Shown here: positions 34,904 through 43,098 of the stretch, piece after piece
Position numbering within the stretch: the first letter of the stretch is position 1
Layout: each line of letters begins with the position of its first letter
From: Kutzneria sp. CA-103260
GTDB taxonomy: Bacteria; Actinomycetota; Actinomycetes; Mycobacteriales; Pseudonocardiaceae
Reading direction: 5' to 3'
NCBI RefSeq assembly: GCF_018263855.1
Contig: NZ_CP073318.1
Coordinates: 10,354,001-10,418,000, forward strand
Length of the DNA stretch: 64,000 nt
The notes under the pieces: model-generated
The model's input: only the letters and a program-made list of their open reading frames with translations
Database searches by the model: none
Told to the model about the DNA's origin: nothing
Position numbers and translations under genes: made by a program

Positions 34904-35916
34904 CACTCTACGAGCCGGTCCCCCGGATGCAGACCCGCCAACCAGCTGTCGATTTCGGCCAGGGCCCGCTCCCGCACCGCCGGCGCGGACAGGAACAGGT
35001 CGTGCATGCCGCCCTCGATGGCCACCACCGTGACCTGCGGCCCGATCTTGGCCGCCCACCTGGCCATGTGCTCGACGTCCAGCACGGTGTCGGCCCGCAT
35101 CGCCTCCGGCGTCCAGGCCTTGCCCTTGAGCAGGCTGTGCGAGGACCGCAGCAGCAGCACCGGCACCCGCACGTCCAGCCCCCGGTGCAGCCGGGCGTGG
35201 TTGCGCCGGATCGTGCGCAGCCAGCCGGCCCGCACCGGGAAGCCGCTGGTGGGCTTCCAGTCGGTGTTGAACTCCCACTCGCCGTTGTCGTCCCGGTGCA
35301 GGCTCAGGCCGTAGGGGCTCTCCAGCCCCTTCTGCACCACGGCGGTCGGGCTGACCTTGCCCAGCAGGTCCACCGCCCGGGTGCCGATGGTGCGCAGGAA
35401 CCAGTTCTCGGCCAGATCCACCCATGGGCTGTTGAGCACCAGCGCGTCCAGCACGTTGTCGTCACGGCGCTCGTGGGCCCACATGATGGCGATCAGGCCG
35501 CCGGTGGAGTGGCCCATCACGGTCAGCCGGCTGTGGCCGTCCTCGTCGTGGATGATGCGGGCCGCCGCGTCGAGCTCCTCGAAGTGGTAGCTCAGGTCGG
35601 TGACGAAGTTGGGCAGCTGCCCCGGCTGCAGCGACCGGCCGTAGGCCCGCAGGTCCACGGCGTAGAAGTCGTAGCCAAGGGCGGCGAAGTGCTCGGCGAC
35701 GTGCTTCTGGAAGAAGTAGTCGGTGAAGCCGTGCACGTAGAGCAGGGCCCCGTTGACCGCCTTCTCGGCCCCGTGCTTCTCAGGGCGGTACCGGACCAGG
35801 TGGGCGACGTTGTCGCCTCCTGGTCCGGTACCGGCCGGCAGTGCGCCGAGCGGCAGCGTCAGTACCTCGTAGTCCTCACCGAGCACATCGCGTTCCACGC
35901 CGACAGTATCGGCCAC
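34903..35916 (-). CDS. Alpha/beta hydrolase (monoacylglycerol-lipase-like)
   Basis: A 337-residue serine hydrolase of the S33/lysophospholipase type. YVHGFTDYFFQ is the oxyanion region, GHSTGGLIA the nucleophile elbow, and the His is in EGGMHDLFLS. It lacks a signal peptide, so it is probably cytosolic. It is coupled to the aminotransferase by a one-base stop/start overlap and starts 7 bases after the P450, so the three act in one message. GTG at 35898 is an alternative start. Confidence 0.88.
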   Translation of the reverse strand: MADTVGVERDVLGEDYEVLTLPLGALPAGTGPGGDNVAHLVRYRPEKHGAEKAVNGALLYVHGFTDYFFQKHVAEHFAALGYDFYAVDLRAYGRSLQPGQLPNFVTDLSYHFEELDAAARIIHDEDGHSRLTVMGHSTGGLIAIMWAHERRDDNVLDALVLNSPWVDLAENWFLRTIGTRAVDLLGKVSPTAVVQKGLESPYGLSLHRDDNGEWEFNTDWKPTSGFPVRAGWLRTIRRNHARLHRGLDVRVPVLLLRSSHSLLKGKAWTPEAMRADTVLDVEHMARWAAKIGPQVTVVAIEGGMHDLFLSAPAVRERALAEIDSWLAGLHPGDRLVE

Positions 35917-35923
35917 GAACTGG

Positions 35924-37111
35924 TCAGACCGGCCGCACCACGAGTGGCAGCTTGGTCACGGCCACCATGGCGAACGGGTTGCGCTCCTCGACCTTCTCCT
36001 CGTCGACCTGGATGTCGGCGTAGCGCTCCAGCATGATCTTCAGCGCCACCCTTGCCTCCAGCCGGGCCAGCGGCGCGCCCAGGCAGAAGTGGATGCCCTT
36101 GCCGAACGTCGCGTGGTGGTTCGGGTCGCGGTGCAGGTCGAACTGGTTCGGGTTCGGGAACACCCGCGCGTCCCGGTTGGCCGCGGTCAGGAACGGCAGC
36201 ACGAACTGCTTCTCCGGGATGGTGACCCCGCCCAGCCGCGTCTCCTGCTTGGTGACGCGTGCCACCCGCGGGAACGGGGTGCGCAGCCGCAGCACCTCCT
36301 CGATCGCCGCCGGCAGCAGCGACAGGTCCCGGCGGACCTCGGCGATGGCGTCCTGGTTCTCATGGAACGTGAGGATGCTGTTGCCGAGGGTGGCGGTGGT
36401 GGTGATGTGGCCGGCCAGCAGCAGCAGGCCCACGAAGCCGATGATCTCCTCGTCGTCCAGCCGCTTGCCCTCCTCCTCGACCAGGGTGAGCTTGCTGGTC
36501 AGGTCGTCGCCCGGGTTGCGGCGGCGGTCCTTGATGAAGTCGCGGAAGTACTCGTTCATCTCGCGCATCACCGGCGTGACCGCGGCCAGCGCCTCGGCGC
36601 GGATCTCGTCGAGCGGCTTGTCCTGCGGGACGTCCCGGTCCAGCAGGGTGTCGGCCCAGCGCCGGAACACCGGCTGGTCCGAGGTCGGGATGCCGAGCAG
36701 GTTGGCGATGACGATCACCGGCAGCGGGTAGGCCAGCGCGTCGACCAGGTCGAAGTCGTTGCCGGCGGCGTCGAGCAGCTCGACGGTCAGGTCGTGGATC
36801 GCCGGCTCCATGCCGGCCACGAACTTGGGCGTGAACGCCTGGCTGACCATGCCCCGCAGCTGCCGGTGCCGCGGGTCGTCCATCGAGATGAAGTTGCCCT
36901 TCTGGAACAGGGCCATCTCCTCCTGCAGCGGCACCAACTCGGACATGTCGGAGCCGAACACGTGCGGCTCCGACAGCACCTCGTTGACCTCGGGGTGGCC
37001 GAGCACCAGCCAGGTCTGCTGCTTCTCGGAGTAGACGACCTGCCCCTGCTTGCGGTGCCCCTCGATGAAGTCGAGGAAGTCCTGAAGAGTGGGTTTGGCC
37101 GTGGTGGTCAT
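35924..37111 (-). CDS. Cytochrome P450
   Basis: A 395-residue soluble bacterial P450. The I-helix is LLLAGHITTTATLGN (oxygen-activation AGH..TT), the ExxR motif is in EEVLRLR, and the haem loop is FGKGIHFCLGAPLAR with Cys343 as the thiolate ligand. The pattern resembles CYP107-like enzymes that hydroxylate polyketides or fatty-acid-like substrates. No ferredoxin gene is adjacent. It is the second gene of a TetR/P450/hydrolase/aminotransferase operon, 31 bases after the regulator. Confidence 0.95.
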   Translation of the reverse strand: MTTTAKPTLQDFLDFIEGHRKQGQVVYSEKQQTWLVLGHPEVNEVLSEPHVFGSDMSELVPLQEEMALFQKGNFISMDDPRHRQLRGMVSQAFTPKFVAGMEPAIHDLTVELLDAAGNDFDLVDALAYPLPVIVIANLLGIPTSDQPVFRRWADTLLDRDVPQDKPLDEIRAEALAAVTPVMREMNEYFRDFIKDRRRNPGDDLTSKLTLVEEEGKRLDDEEIIGFVGLLLLAGHITTTATLGNSILTFHENQDAIAEVRRDLSLLPAAIEEVLRLRTPFPRVARVTKQETRLGGVTIPEKQFVLPFLTAANRDARVFPNPNQFDLHRDPNHHATFGKGIHFCLGAPLARLEARVALKIMLERYADIQVDEEKVEERNPFAMVAVTKLPLVVRPV

Positions 37112-37142
37112 GATTCCCCCTAGCTGAACCTCTTGTTGTGGG

Positions 37143-37850
37143 TCAGTCGCGCGGCGGTGTGCCGTGGACCGTGGCGGCCAGCGCCGCGTGGAAGTCGGCG
37201 AACATCGCCGTCACCTTGGGCGCGAGCGCCGCGAGCACCTCGGGATCGGGCGGGCCGGGCGTGTGCAGCGCCTCGCGGATGGTGTGGGCCAGCAGCTCGG
37301 CCGTGGCCTGGTCGTCGTGCTCCTCGCCGAGCTGTCCCAGCACCGGCCGGGCCAGGTAGAACCCGGTCTGCACGGCGGTCAGCAGGAAGCGCTGGCCCTC
37401 CAGGTCCCGGTCGGTGCGGACCAGCCCGTGCTCGCGCAGCACCTGGAACAGGTCCCCGAACAGGTCGACCTTCACCCGGCGCAGCGGCTGCATGGCCGGA
37501 TCCACGGCCAGGTCGCCCAGCAGATCCACGTCCCGGACGAACATGGCCCGCAGCAGCGGCCGCTTCATCAGGCCCAGGTAGACCATCTGCGCCTGCTCGG
37601 CCGGCAGCATCATCACCGGATCCCGCCGCAGCGCGTCCAGCATGTCGGCGGTCATCGCCACCGACTCCCGCACCAGCACGCTCAGGAACAGCTCGGCGCG
37701 GTTGCGGAAGTGCAGGTAGACGGTGCCTTTGCCGATGCCGGCGTGCTTGGCGACGTCCTCGATGGTCACGCGCTTGTAGCCCCAGCGCAGGACCAGCTCG
37801 GCGGCGGCGTCCAGGATCCGCTCGCCGCGCTCGTCGTCCCGCCCGGGCAT
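37143..37850 (-). CDS. TetR family regulator heading the P450 operon
   Basis: A 235-residue regulator with the helix-turn-helix VTIEDVAKHAGIGKGTVYLHFRNRAEL (in pieces) and a long ligand domain. It is first in its operon, so autorepression would control the P450, hydrolase and aminotransferase together. A perfect 14-bp inverted repeat lies 11 bases upstream of the start, covering the expected promoter. Confidence 0.92.
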   Translation of the reverse strand: MPGRDDERGERILDAAAELVLRWGYKRVTIEDVAKHAGIGKGTVYLHFRNRAELFLSVLVRESVAMTADMLDALRRDPVMMLPAEQAQMVYLGLMKRPLLRAMFVRDVDLLGDLAVDPAMQPLRRVKVDLFGDLFQVLREHGLVRTDRDLEGQRFLLTAVQTGFYLARPVLGQLGEEHDDQATAELLAHTIREALHTPGPPDPEVLAALAPKVTAMFADFHAALAATVHGTPPRD

Positions 37851-37860
37851 GCCCGACCCC

Positions 37861-37918
37861 CTTGACTCGTGACCAGATTTCTTATCCGGTCACGAGTCAA
37901 GGTAGACCCGGTCACGAG
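37861..37918. promoter_or_regulatory. Operator of the TetR/P450 operon
   Basis: CTTGACTCGTGACC (37861-37874) and GGTCACGAGTCAAG (37888-37901) form a perfect 14-bp inverted repeat with a 13-bp spacer. A third half-site, CCGGTCACGAG, follows at 37908-37918. The spacer contains AT-rich sequence suitable for a -10 region on the minus strand. Confidence 0.75.
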
Positions 37919-37999
37919 GGGCCGTCAACGCCTTTCGTGTGACACCCCGCCGAGTTGTTTTGCTTGTCCACACACGGATCCAACGGTTCCGTTGCTGGT

Positions 38000-38764
38000 A
38001 TGCGAATCTCCAGGTCAAGCCGCTTCGCCGTGGTGGCCGCCGTCTTAGTCGCCCTCGCCGCCGCCGCTCCGGCGGTCGCTTCCCCCCGCATCGTCGGCGG
38101 CGAACGGGCGAGCATCGTGGAGTTCCCGTGGGCCGTCTACCTGACGGACGCGACCGGGTTCCAGTTCTGCGGCGGCACCGTGGTCGCGGCCACCAAGGTG
38201 CTCACCGCGGCGCACTGCATGACCGACGAGCGCGCGGACAACCTGCGGGTGGTCGTCGGCCGTGAGGACAAGTCCACCACCGCCGGCCGGGCCGTCACGG
38301 CCACGTCGGTGTGGACGTCGCCGAACTATCGGGGCGACCCGACCGGCGGGTCGGACTTCGCGGTGATCACGTTGAGCCGCCCGGTGAACGTGCCGCCGCT
38401 GCCGCTGGCCAAGGACGCGTCGCTCTACCAGCCCAACGCCATGGCCACGGTCCTCGGCTGGGGCCGGACCAAGGAGTCGGGCCCGGTGTCGCAGTACCTG
38501 ATGCGGGCGTCGGTGCCGCTGGCCTCGGACGCCGACTGTGCGAAGTCGTACTCGGAGTACCGCGCCACGGCGATGGTGTGCGCGGGCTATCCGCAGGGCG
38601 GCGTCGACAGCTGTCAGGGCGACTCCGGCGGACCGTTGGAGATGAACGGCGAGCTGGTGGGCATCACGTCGTTCGGCGAGGGCTGTGCCCGACCCGGCTA
38701 CTACGGCGTCTACACCAGGGTCGCCGCGTACGAGCCGGCGATCGAAGCCGAGCTGACCGGCTGA
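38000..38764 (+). CDS. Secreted trypsin-like serine protease, copy 1
   Basis: A 254-residue S1 protease. A signal peptide (about residues 1-28) is followed directly by PRIVGG, the mature trypsin N-terminus. The triad is in TAAHC (His), SDFAVI (Asp) and GDSGGP (Ser), and the base of the specificity pocket is in VDSCQGDSGG (Asp six residues before Ser), suggesting cleavage after Arg/Lys. Cys pairs match trypsin. ATG at 38000 is chosen over the upstream start at 37955 because the signal peptide then has the normal length. It is similar to the protease at 41353. Confidence 0.93.
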   Translation: MRISRSSRFAVVAAVLVALAAAAPAVASPRIVGGERASIVEFPWAVYLTDATGFQFCGGTVVAATKVLTAAHCMTDERADNLRVVVGREDKSTTAGRAVTATSVWTSPNYRGDPTGGSDFAVITLSRPVNVPPLPLAKDASLYQPNAMATVLGWGRTKESGPVSQYLMRASVPLASDADCAKSYSEYRATAMVCAGYPQGGVDSCQGDSGGPLEMNGELVGITSFGEGCARPGYYGVYTRVAAYEPAIEAELTG

Positions 38765-38777
38765 CCGGAGGCCGTGG

Positions 38778-38804
38778 CGCCCGTCCCCGCACCGGGGGCG
38801 GGCG
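38778..38804. terminator. Terminator after protease copy 1
   Basis: CGCCCGTCCCCG (38778-38789) pairs with CGGGGGCGGGCG (38793-38804), one G:U pair and a 3-base loop, 14 bases past the stop. Confidence 0.7.
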
Positions 38805-38929
38805 TCGCGGTCGTTCACGCCCAACACCGGGCGAATCCAGGCCGAACTTGCCGTGAACAGGTCGGCCCGCGCGAGCGCGAAGAGCCATGATCGTCGCTCA
38901 CCGACGCCCTCGCGCAGGGAGTTCACGAC

Positions 38930-40537
38930 GTGTCCGTGTACGTCTGGTCGGTGGTGATCCCGGCGATCGTCTCGGCCGTCACCGGCATCACCGCCGTGAT
39001 CAACACCATCCGGGTGCTGTGGCCGAGCCCACACCGGTGGATCAGCTACCGCGTGCACCTGGACAAGCCGATCGACTCCCCGCCGCTGCGCCAGAACCTC
39101 CAGCACAACCAGGCCCGGCTGGTGGTCCGGCGGACCCAGGACGGCCGGACCCGCGACGTGCACGAGGCCAGCGTGGTCGTGGTGCGGGTGAGCAACGACA
39201 GCGGCCTGACCATCGGACCCGACGACTACGTCCGGCCGGCGGTGCTCACCTTTGGCGAGCGCAAGGTCGTCGGCGTCGAACTCAGCGACGTGGACGAGGG
39301 GCTGCGCAACGCGCTGCTGGGCAGCGGCCCGGACAACACGCCGCTGCCCGGCGAGGAAGTGCTCACCTTCGACGCGAGCGAGGCCGGGGACAACTGGCTG
39401 AAGTTACCGAGGATGAACTTCAACCAGGGCGTGCGCTTCCGCATGGTGGTGCTGCTGGAAGGGCAGGACCACGGGGTCAAGGGCGCGGCGGAGCTGATCA
39501 ACGGCAAGAAGGAGGGCCTGCTGCGGGAGACCGCCGGCATCGGCCCGACCAGCGCGACCCGGCTGGCCCTGGTGTCCGGCACGCTGGCCACCGTCTTCCT
39601 GCTGATCGTGGTGCTGGCGCTGGTGCTCATCCCGCCCCCGGTCCCGACGCCCGCGGCGGCCTGCGCGAACGGCGCGCTGGTCGTGTCCGGGTCGACCGCG
39701 TTCCAGCAGGCCGAGACCGACGTCGCCACCAGCTACCACGCGGCCTGCCCAGGCGCGACGGTGTCGGTGAACCCGACCGGCCATCCCACCGGCAGCCACC
39801 AGGGCGTGCTGGACCTGGCGACCAACGGCCGGGACAACGTGAAGGTGCGGACCGGCCAGCTGGCCATGTCCGACGGGGCCGAGTCCGGCAACGAGCAGCT
39901 GGTGCCGCACGCCATCGCGGTGATCATCTTCTCGGTGGTGGTGAACAAGGCGGCCGGCGTGCACTCGCTCACCGCCGACCAGCTGCGCCAGATCTACAGC
40001 GGGCAGGTGGTCAACTGGTCGGCGGTCGGCGGCGCGAACCTGCCGATCGCCATCGTCAGCCGCGGCACGGACTCCGGCACCCGCAGCACCTTCGACCGCA
40101 AGCTGCTGGACAACGCCCCGGAGCCGCCCGCCGACTCGTACAACTGCGTGGACCGCGATCCCGGGCTGCCGGCCTCGCCGGCGACCCGGTGCGAGATGCA
40201 GTCCACCGGCGACGTGCTCGGCCAGGTCAACGCCAACCCGGGGGCCATCGGCTACGCCGAGATGTCGGCCACCTCCAGCGCCGAGACCACGAAGTACCAG
40301 AACGTGCAGCAGGTGCAACTGAACGGCTACGGGCCGGACCCGCAGTCGGTGAAGAACAACCAGTACCCGTTCTGGACGGTGGAGTACTTCTACAGCTACG
40401 GGATCCCGGCCGAAGGCTCGCTGATCTCCACGTTCCTGACCTTCATGACCGGCGACACGGCCAAGACCGCGATGCAGAACTACGGCCACATCCCGTGCGT
40501 GGACGGCGCCGGGAACACGATCTCGCTCTGCGGCTAG
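38930..40537 (+). CDS. Membrane-tethered PstS-like substrate-binding protein
   Basis: A 535-residue protein with an unusual layout. A first transmembrane helix lies at residues 5-25, then about 180 residues without a family I recognise, a second helix (ALVSGTLATVFLLIVVLALVLIP region, about residues 205-230), then a periplasmic-binding fold of the PstS/phosphate type (VVSGSTAFQQAETDVATSYH, SRGTDSGTRSTF, FLTFMTGDTAKTAM). No ABC permease or ATPase is adjacent, so it may act as a receptor rather than a transporter part. GTG at 38930. Its stop overlaps the LysE stop as CTAG. Confidence 0.78.
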   Translation: MSVYVWSVVIPAIVSAVTGITAVINTIRVLWPSPHRWISYRVHLDKPIDSPPLRQNLQHNQARLVVRRTQDGRTRDVHEASVVVVRVSNDSGLTIGPDDYVRPAVLTFGERKVVGVELSDVDEGLRNALLGSGPDNTPLPGEEVLTFDASEAGDNWLKLPRMNFNQGVRFRMVVLLEGQDHGVKGAAELINGKKEGLLRETAGIGPTSATRLALVSGTLATVFLLIVVLALVLIPPPVPTPAAACANGALVVSGSTAFQQAETDVATSYHAACPGATVSVNPTGHPTGSHQGVLDLATNGRDNVKVRTGQLAMSDGAESGNEQLVPHAIAVIIFSVVVNKAAGVHSLTADQLRQIYSGQVVNWSAVGGANLPIAIVSRGTDSGTRSTFDRKLLDNAPEPPADSYNCVDRDPGLPASPATRCEMQSTGDVLGQVNANPGAIGYAEMSATSSAETTKYQNVQQVQLNGYGPDPQSVKNNQYPFWTVEYFYSYGIPAEGSLISTFLTFMTGDTAKTAMQNYGHIPCVDGAGNTISLCG

Positions 40538-41148
40538 GCCAGCACCAGCCCGACCGAGATGGTCAGGAACGCGGCGGCCGAGACGGCGTCCAGGGCGGTG
40601 GTCACGCCGCGGCGCTTCAGCCGGCGGGACATGCGGCCGGCGGCCAGCACGATGGTCGCCTCCCAGCACGCGGCCAGCACCAGGAACAGCGCGCCGAGCA
40701 CCCCGAGCTGGAGCACGGCGTCACCCGATCCGATGAATTGCGGCAGGAACGCCAGGGAGAACAGCAGCATCTTCGGGTTCATCAGGTTGGACAGGAAGCC
40801 CTGCCGGAACGGATGGGCCACGACGACCGGTTCGTCCGACTCGGCCGGGCGGGGCCTGATCAGCCCGCGCACGATCTGCGCGGCGAGGAAGGCCAGGTAG
40901 GCGGCCCCGAGCCAGCGCAGCACCTGGAGCAACGCGGGGTAACCGGCGAGCAGCGCGCCCAGGCCGGAGGCGACCAGGGCGATCTGCACCGCGCTGGCCG
41001 TGTGCACGCCGGCCAACGCCCGCAGGCCGGCCCTGGTGCCCGCCCGCAAAGACGTCCTGAGCAGCAGGAACGCGTCCATGCCGGGCGTGATGACCACGAC
41101 CAGGCTGGCGAGCAGGAAGGCGGGCAGGGTGCTGGTGTCGAACGTCAC
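40534..41148 (-). CDS. LysE/RhtB family exporter
   Basis: A 204-residue inner-membrane protein with about six helices that exports amino acids or related small molecules. The family signature is present: TPGMDAFLLLRTSLRAGTRAGL near the N-terminus and FRQGFLSNLMNPKMLLFSLAFLPQF in the middle (the latter read in two pieces). GTG at 41148 is chosen because GGAG lies 7 bases upstream; a start at 41166 is possible. Convergent with the PstS-like gene with overlapping stops. Confidence 0.88.
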   Translation of the reverse strand: MTFDTSTLPAFLLASLVVVITPGMDAFLLLRTSLRAGTRAGLRALAGVHTASAVQIALVASGLGALLAGYPALLQVLRWLGAAYLAFLAAQIVRGLIRPRPAESDEPVVVAHPFRQGFLSNLMNPKMLLFSLAFLPQFIGSGDAVLQLGVLGALFLVLAACWEATIVLAAGRMSRRLKRRGVTTALDAVSAAAFLTISVGLVLA

Positions 41149-41352
41149 GGCAAAACTCCGGTCCAAGCGGGGCGTAGCAGAACAAACGCCCGTCGTCAGG
41201 CGCGCTGACGGATGATTCTTCGTACTTATGGGATCTTAACGGGAAGATTTACGGCCCTGACACGTTCGGGTGAGTGATCTCGATCGCGCTCCACCCGTCG
41301 TTGCTGATCGGCTACGGTCTGTGGCCTCCCCGTCCCCGTAGGAGTGCTCGCC

Positions 41353-42177
41353 GTGCCAAGTCGATGCTCTTTGGCCCATGTCCGGCGGTCGGCCGCCGTC
41401 CTCGCCTCGCTGCTGCTGCTCGCCACCCCCGCCTACGCGGCGACGGCCCCCTCTGGCACAGCGTCGCCGCGGATCGTCGGCGGCGACGACGCCAGCACCA
41501 CCACGACGCCGTGGGTGGTCGCGATCACCACCGACAGCAGCCAGTTCTTCTGCGGCGGCACGCTGGTCGCCCCGACCAAGGTCGTCACCGCCGCGCACTG
41601 CGTGACCCAGGCGCTGGCCACCGGCGGCATGACCACCAAGTCGCCGTCCTCGCTGCGGGTCGTGGCCGGCCGCACCGACCTGCGCACCCGGGACGGCCAG
41701 CAGCTGCGGGTCACCTCGGTGTGGGCCGACCCGAGCTTCCGCGACGTCGGCACCGGGCACGACGTCGCCGTGCTGACGCTGACGCGGTCCGTGGCCTACC
41801 GGACGCTGCCGCTCGTCGCCGACGGCGACACCTCCGGCTACCAGCCCGGCGTGGTCGCGACGGTGCTCGGGTGGGGCCGGGTCGGCGAGACCGCCCCGCC
41901 GTCACCGACGCTGAAGTCGGTGCAGGTGCCGGTGGTGTCCGACCAGACGTGCGCCAGCGAGGAGTCCGACTTCGACGCCGGCAGCATGGTGTGCGCCGGC
42001 TACCCGCAGGGCGGCCGCGACGCGTGCGCCGGCGACTCCGGCGGGCCGATGGTCGTCGACGGTCGGCTGGTGGGCGTGGTGTCCTGGGGCGACGGCTGCG
42101 CCCGCGCCGGCAAGCCCGGCGTGTACACCCGGCTGGTCAACTACCGCGACGAGGTGTCGGCCCAGCTGGGCGCGTGA
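41353..42177 (+). CDS. Secreted trypsin-like serine protease, copy 2
   Basis: A 274-residue S1 protease with a signal peptide (to about residue 32), then a 10-residue propeptide-like stretch and PRIVGG. Triad: TAAHC, GHDVAVL and GDSGGP; the pocket residue six before Ser is Asp (RDACAGDSGG), giving trypsin-like specificity. It shares VCAGYPQGG and VLGWGR with copy 1 and is a likely paralogue. GTG at 41353 is favoured by TAGGAG 8 bases upstream over the GTG at 41344. It is divergent from LysE, with 204 bases between. Confidence 0.92.
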   Translation: MPSRCSLAHVRRSAAVLASLLLLATPAYAATAPSGTASPRIVGGDDASTTTTPWVVAITTDSSQFFCGGTLVAPTKVVTAAHCVTQALATGGMTTKSPSSLRVVAGRTDLRTRDGQQLRVTSVWADPSFRDVGTGHDVAVLTLTRSVAYRTLPLVADGDTSGYQPGVVATVLGWGRVGETAPPSPTLKSVQVPVVSDQTCASEESDFDAGSMVCAGYPQGGRDACAGDSGGPMVVDGRLVGVVSWGDGCARAGKPGVYTRLVNYRDEVSAQLGA

Positions 42178-42189
42178 TACGACGGGGGC

Positions 42190-42636
42190 ATGACGCTGCA
42201 CGCCACCCTGCACCGCGCCTGGGCCGCCGATCTCACGCCGGCCCAGCTGTACGACCTGCTGCGGCTGCGGACCGACATCTTCGTCGTCGAGCAGAAGTGC
42301 CCGTACCCGGAGCTCGACGGCCGTGACCTGGAGCCCGGCACCCGGCACTTCTGGCTCGCCGACGACGAGGGCCGGGTGCTGGCCACGCTCCGCCTGCTGG
42401 AGGACAGTGGCGGCGAGTTCCGGATCGGCCGCGTCTGCACCGCCGCCAACGCCCGGGGCAACGGCCTGTCCGGCCGTCTGATGGAGGCCGTGGTGGCCGA
42501 GGTCGGCTCCGCGCCGAGCGTGCTGGACGCCCAGGTCGAGGTGAAGGCCTTCTACGCCCGCTACGGCTATGTCGAGCAGGGCGAGGAGTTCGTGGAGGAC
42601 GGCATCCCGCACATCACCATGCGTCGGTCTGGGTGA
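42190..42636 (+). CDS. ElaA-type GNAT acetyltransferase
   Basis: A 148-residue acetyltransferase of the ElaA branch. FVVEQKCPYPELDGRDLEPGTRHF is the branch signature (in pieces), and GRVCTAANARGNGLSGRLM is the acetyl-CoA loop. The function is unknown. It starts 12 bases after protease copy 2. In M. tuberculosis, as recalled, an ElaA-like gene (Rv2851c) sits next to the chelatase gene; here the two are 6.5 kb apart. Confidence 0.88.
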   Translation: MTLHATLHRAWAADLTPAQLYDLLRLRTDIFVVEQKCPYPELDGRDLEPGTRHFWLADDEGRVLATLRLLEDSGGEFRIGRVCTAANARGNGLSGRLMEAVVAEVGSAPSVLDAQVEVKAFYARYGYVEQGEEFVEDGIPHITMRRSG

Positions 42637-42738
42637 GGGTCACTCGGAAGAGTCCGATCGGTCGTGTGATACCTGCGGTGTTTGCCGCTGACTAGCGTCG
42701 ATCCGTGGATTCGAAACGCCGAGTTCACGGAGGACCCC

Positions 42739-43098
42739 ATGCCACGCAGACTCCTGGCCGTGTCGACGGTGATCGCCGGCGTGGTCTTGTGCACCGTCGC
42801 CCCGCCGGCGCAGGCCGCGATCGGCTGTCGCCCCGACTCCGTCTCGAACGCCTACTTCGAGCTGAGCGTGAAGCGAGCCCTGCTCAGCTGTGACGTCGTC
42901 GAGGTCGGTATGCGCGGCACCGCCGCGTTGCCGACCGGTGGCGCGGCGTTCTCGGTGTGGGGCCCCGACAACTTCACCGGCATGGTGCGGGTCGGGCCCG
43001 GCGAGTACAGCGTCGCCTGGAAGGGTGACCACGCGGCCGGTGCCCGGTGGTGCGCGAGCTTCGTCGGCGACTACGCCGAACTCTGCCTGACGACCTAG
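42739..43098 (+). CDS. Small secreted protein, unknown
   Basis: I do not recognise this 119-residue protein. The N-terminus is a Sec signal peptide (RRLLAVSTVIAGVVLC...PAQAA), giving a mature domain of about 92 residues with four Cys (IGCRPD, LLSCDVV, RWCASF, ELCLTT) that could form two disulfides, and a beta-rich look. ATG at 42739 follows GGAGG at 6 bases. Its stop abuts the bioF stop on the other strand with no gap. Confidence 0.75.
   Translation: MPRRLLAVSTVIAGVVLCTVAPPAQAAIGCRPDSVSNAYFELSVKRALLSCDVVEVGMRGTAALPTGGAAFSVWGPDNFTGMVRVGPGEYSVAWKGDHAAGARWCASFVGDYAELCLTT

Noticed and set aside
32852..35314. An 820-codon plus-strand open frame opposite GH76 and the aminotransferase
   Set aside because: It is antisense to genes with intact catalytic motifs; the translation has no domain and is a by-product of third-position GC.
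33824..37850. A secondary-metabolite gene cluster around the P450
   Set aside because: No polyketide, peptide, terpene or other core synthase is within the window, so I report only a small operon.
41274..42326. A 350-codon frame overlapping protease copy 2 in another reading frame
   Set aside because: Arg/Gly/His-rich product without motifs, while the other frame has a complete trypsin triad and signal peptide.
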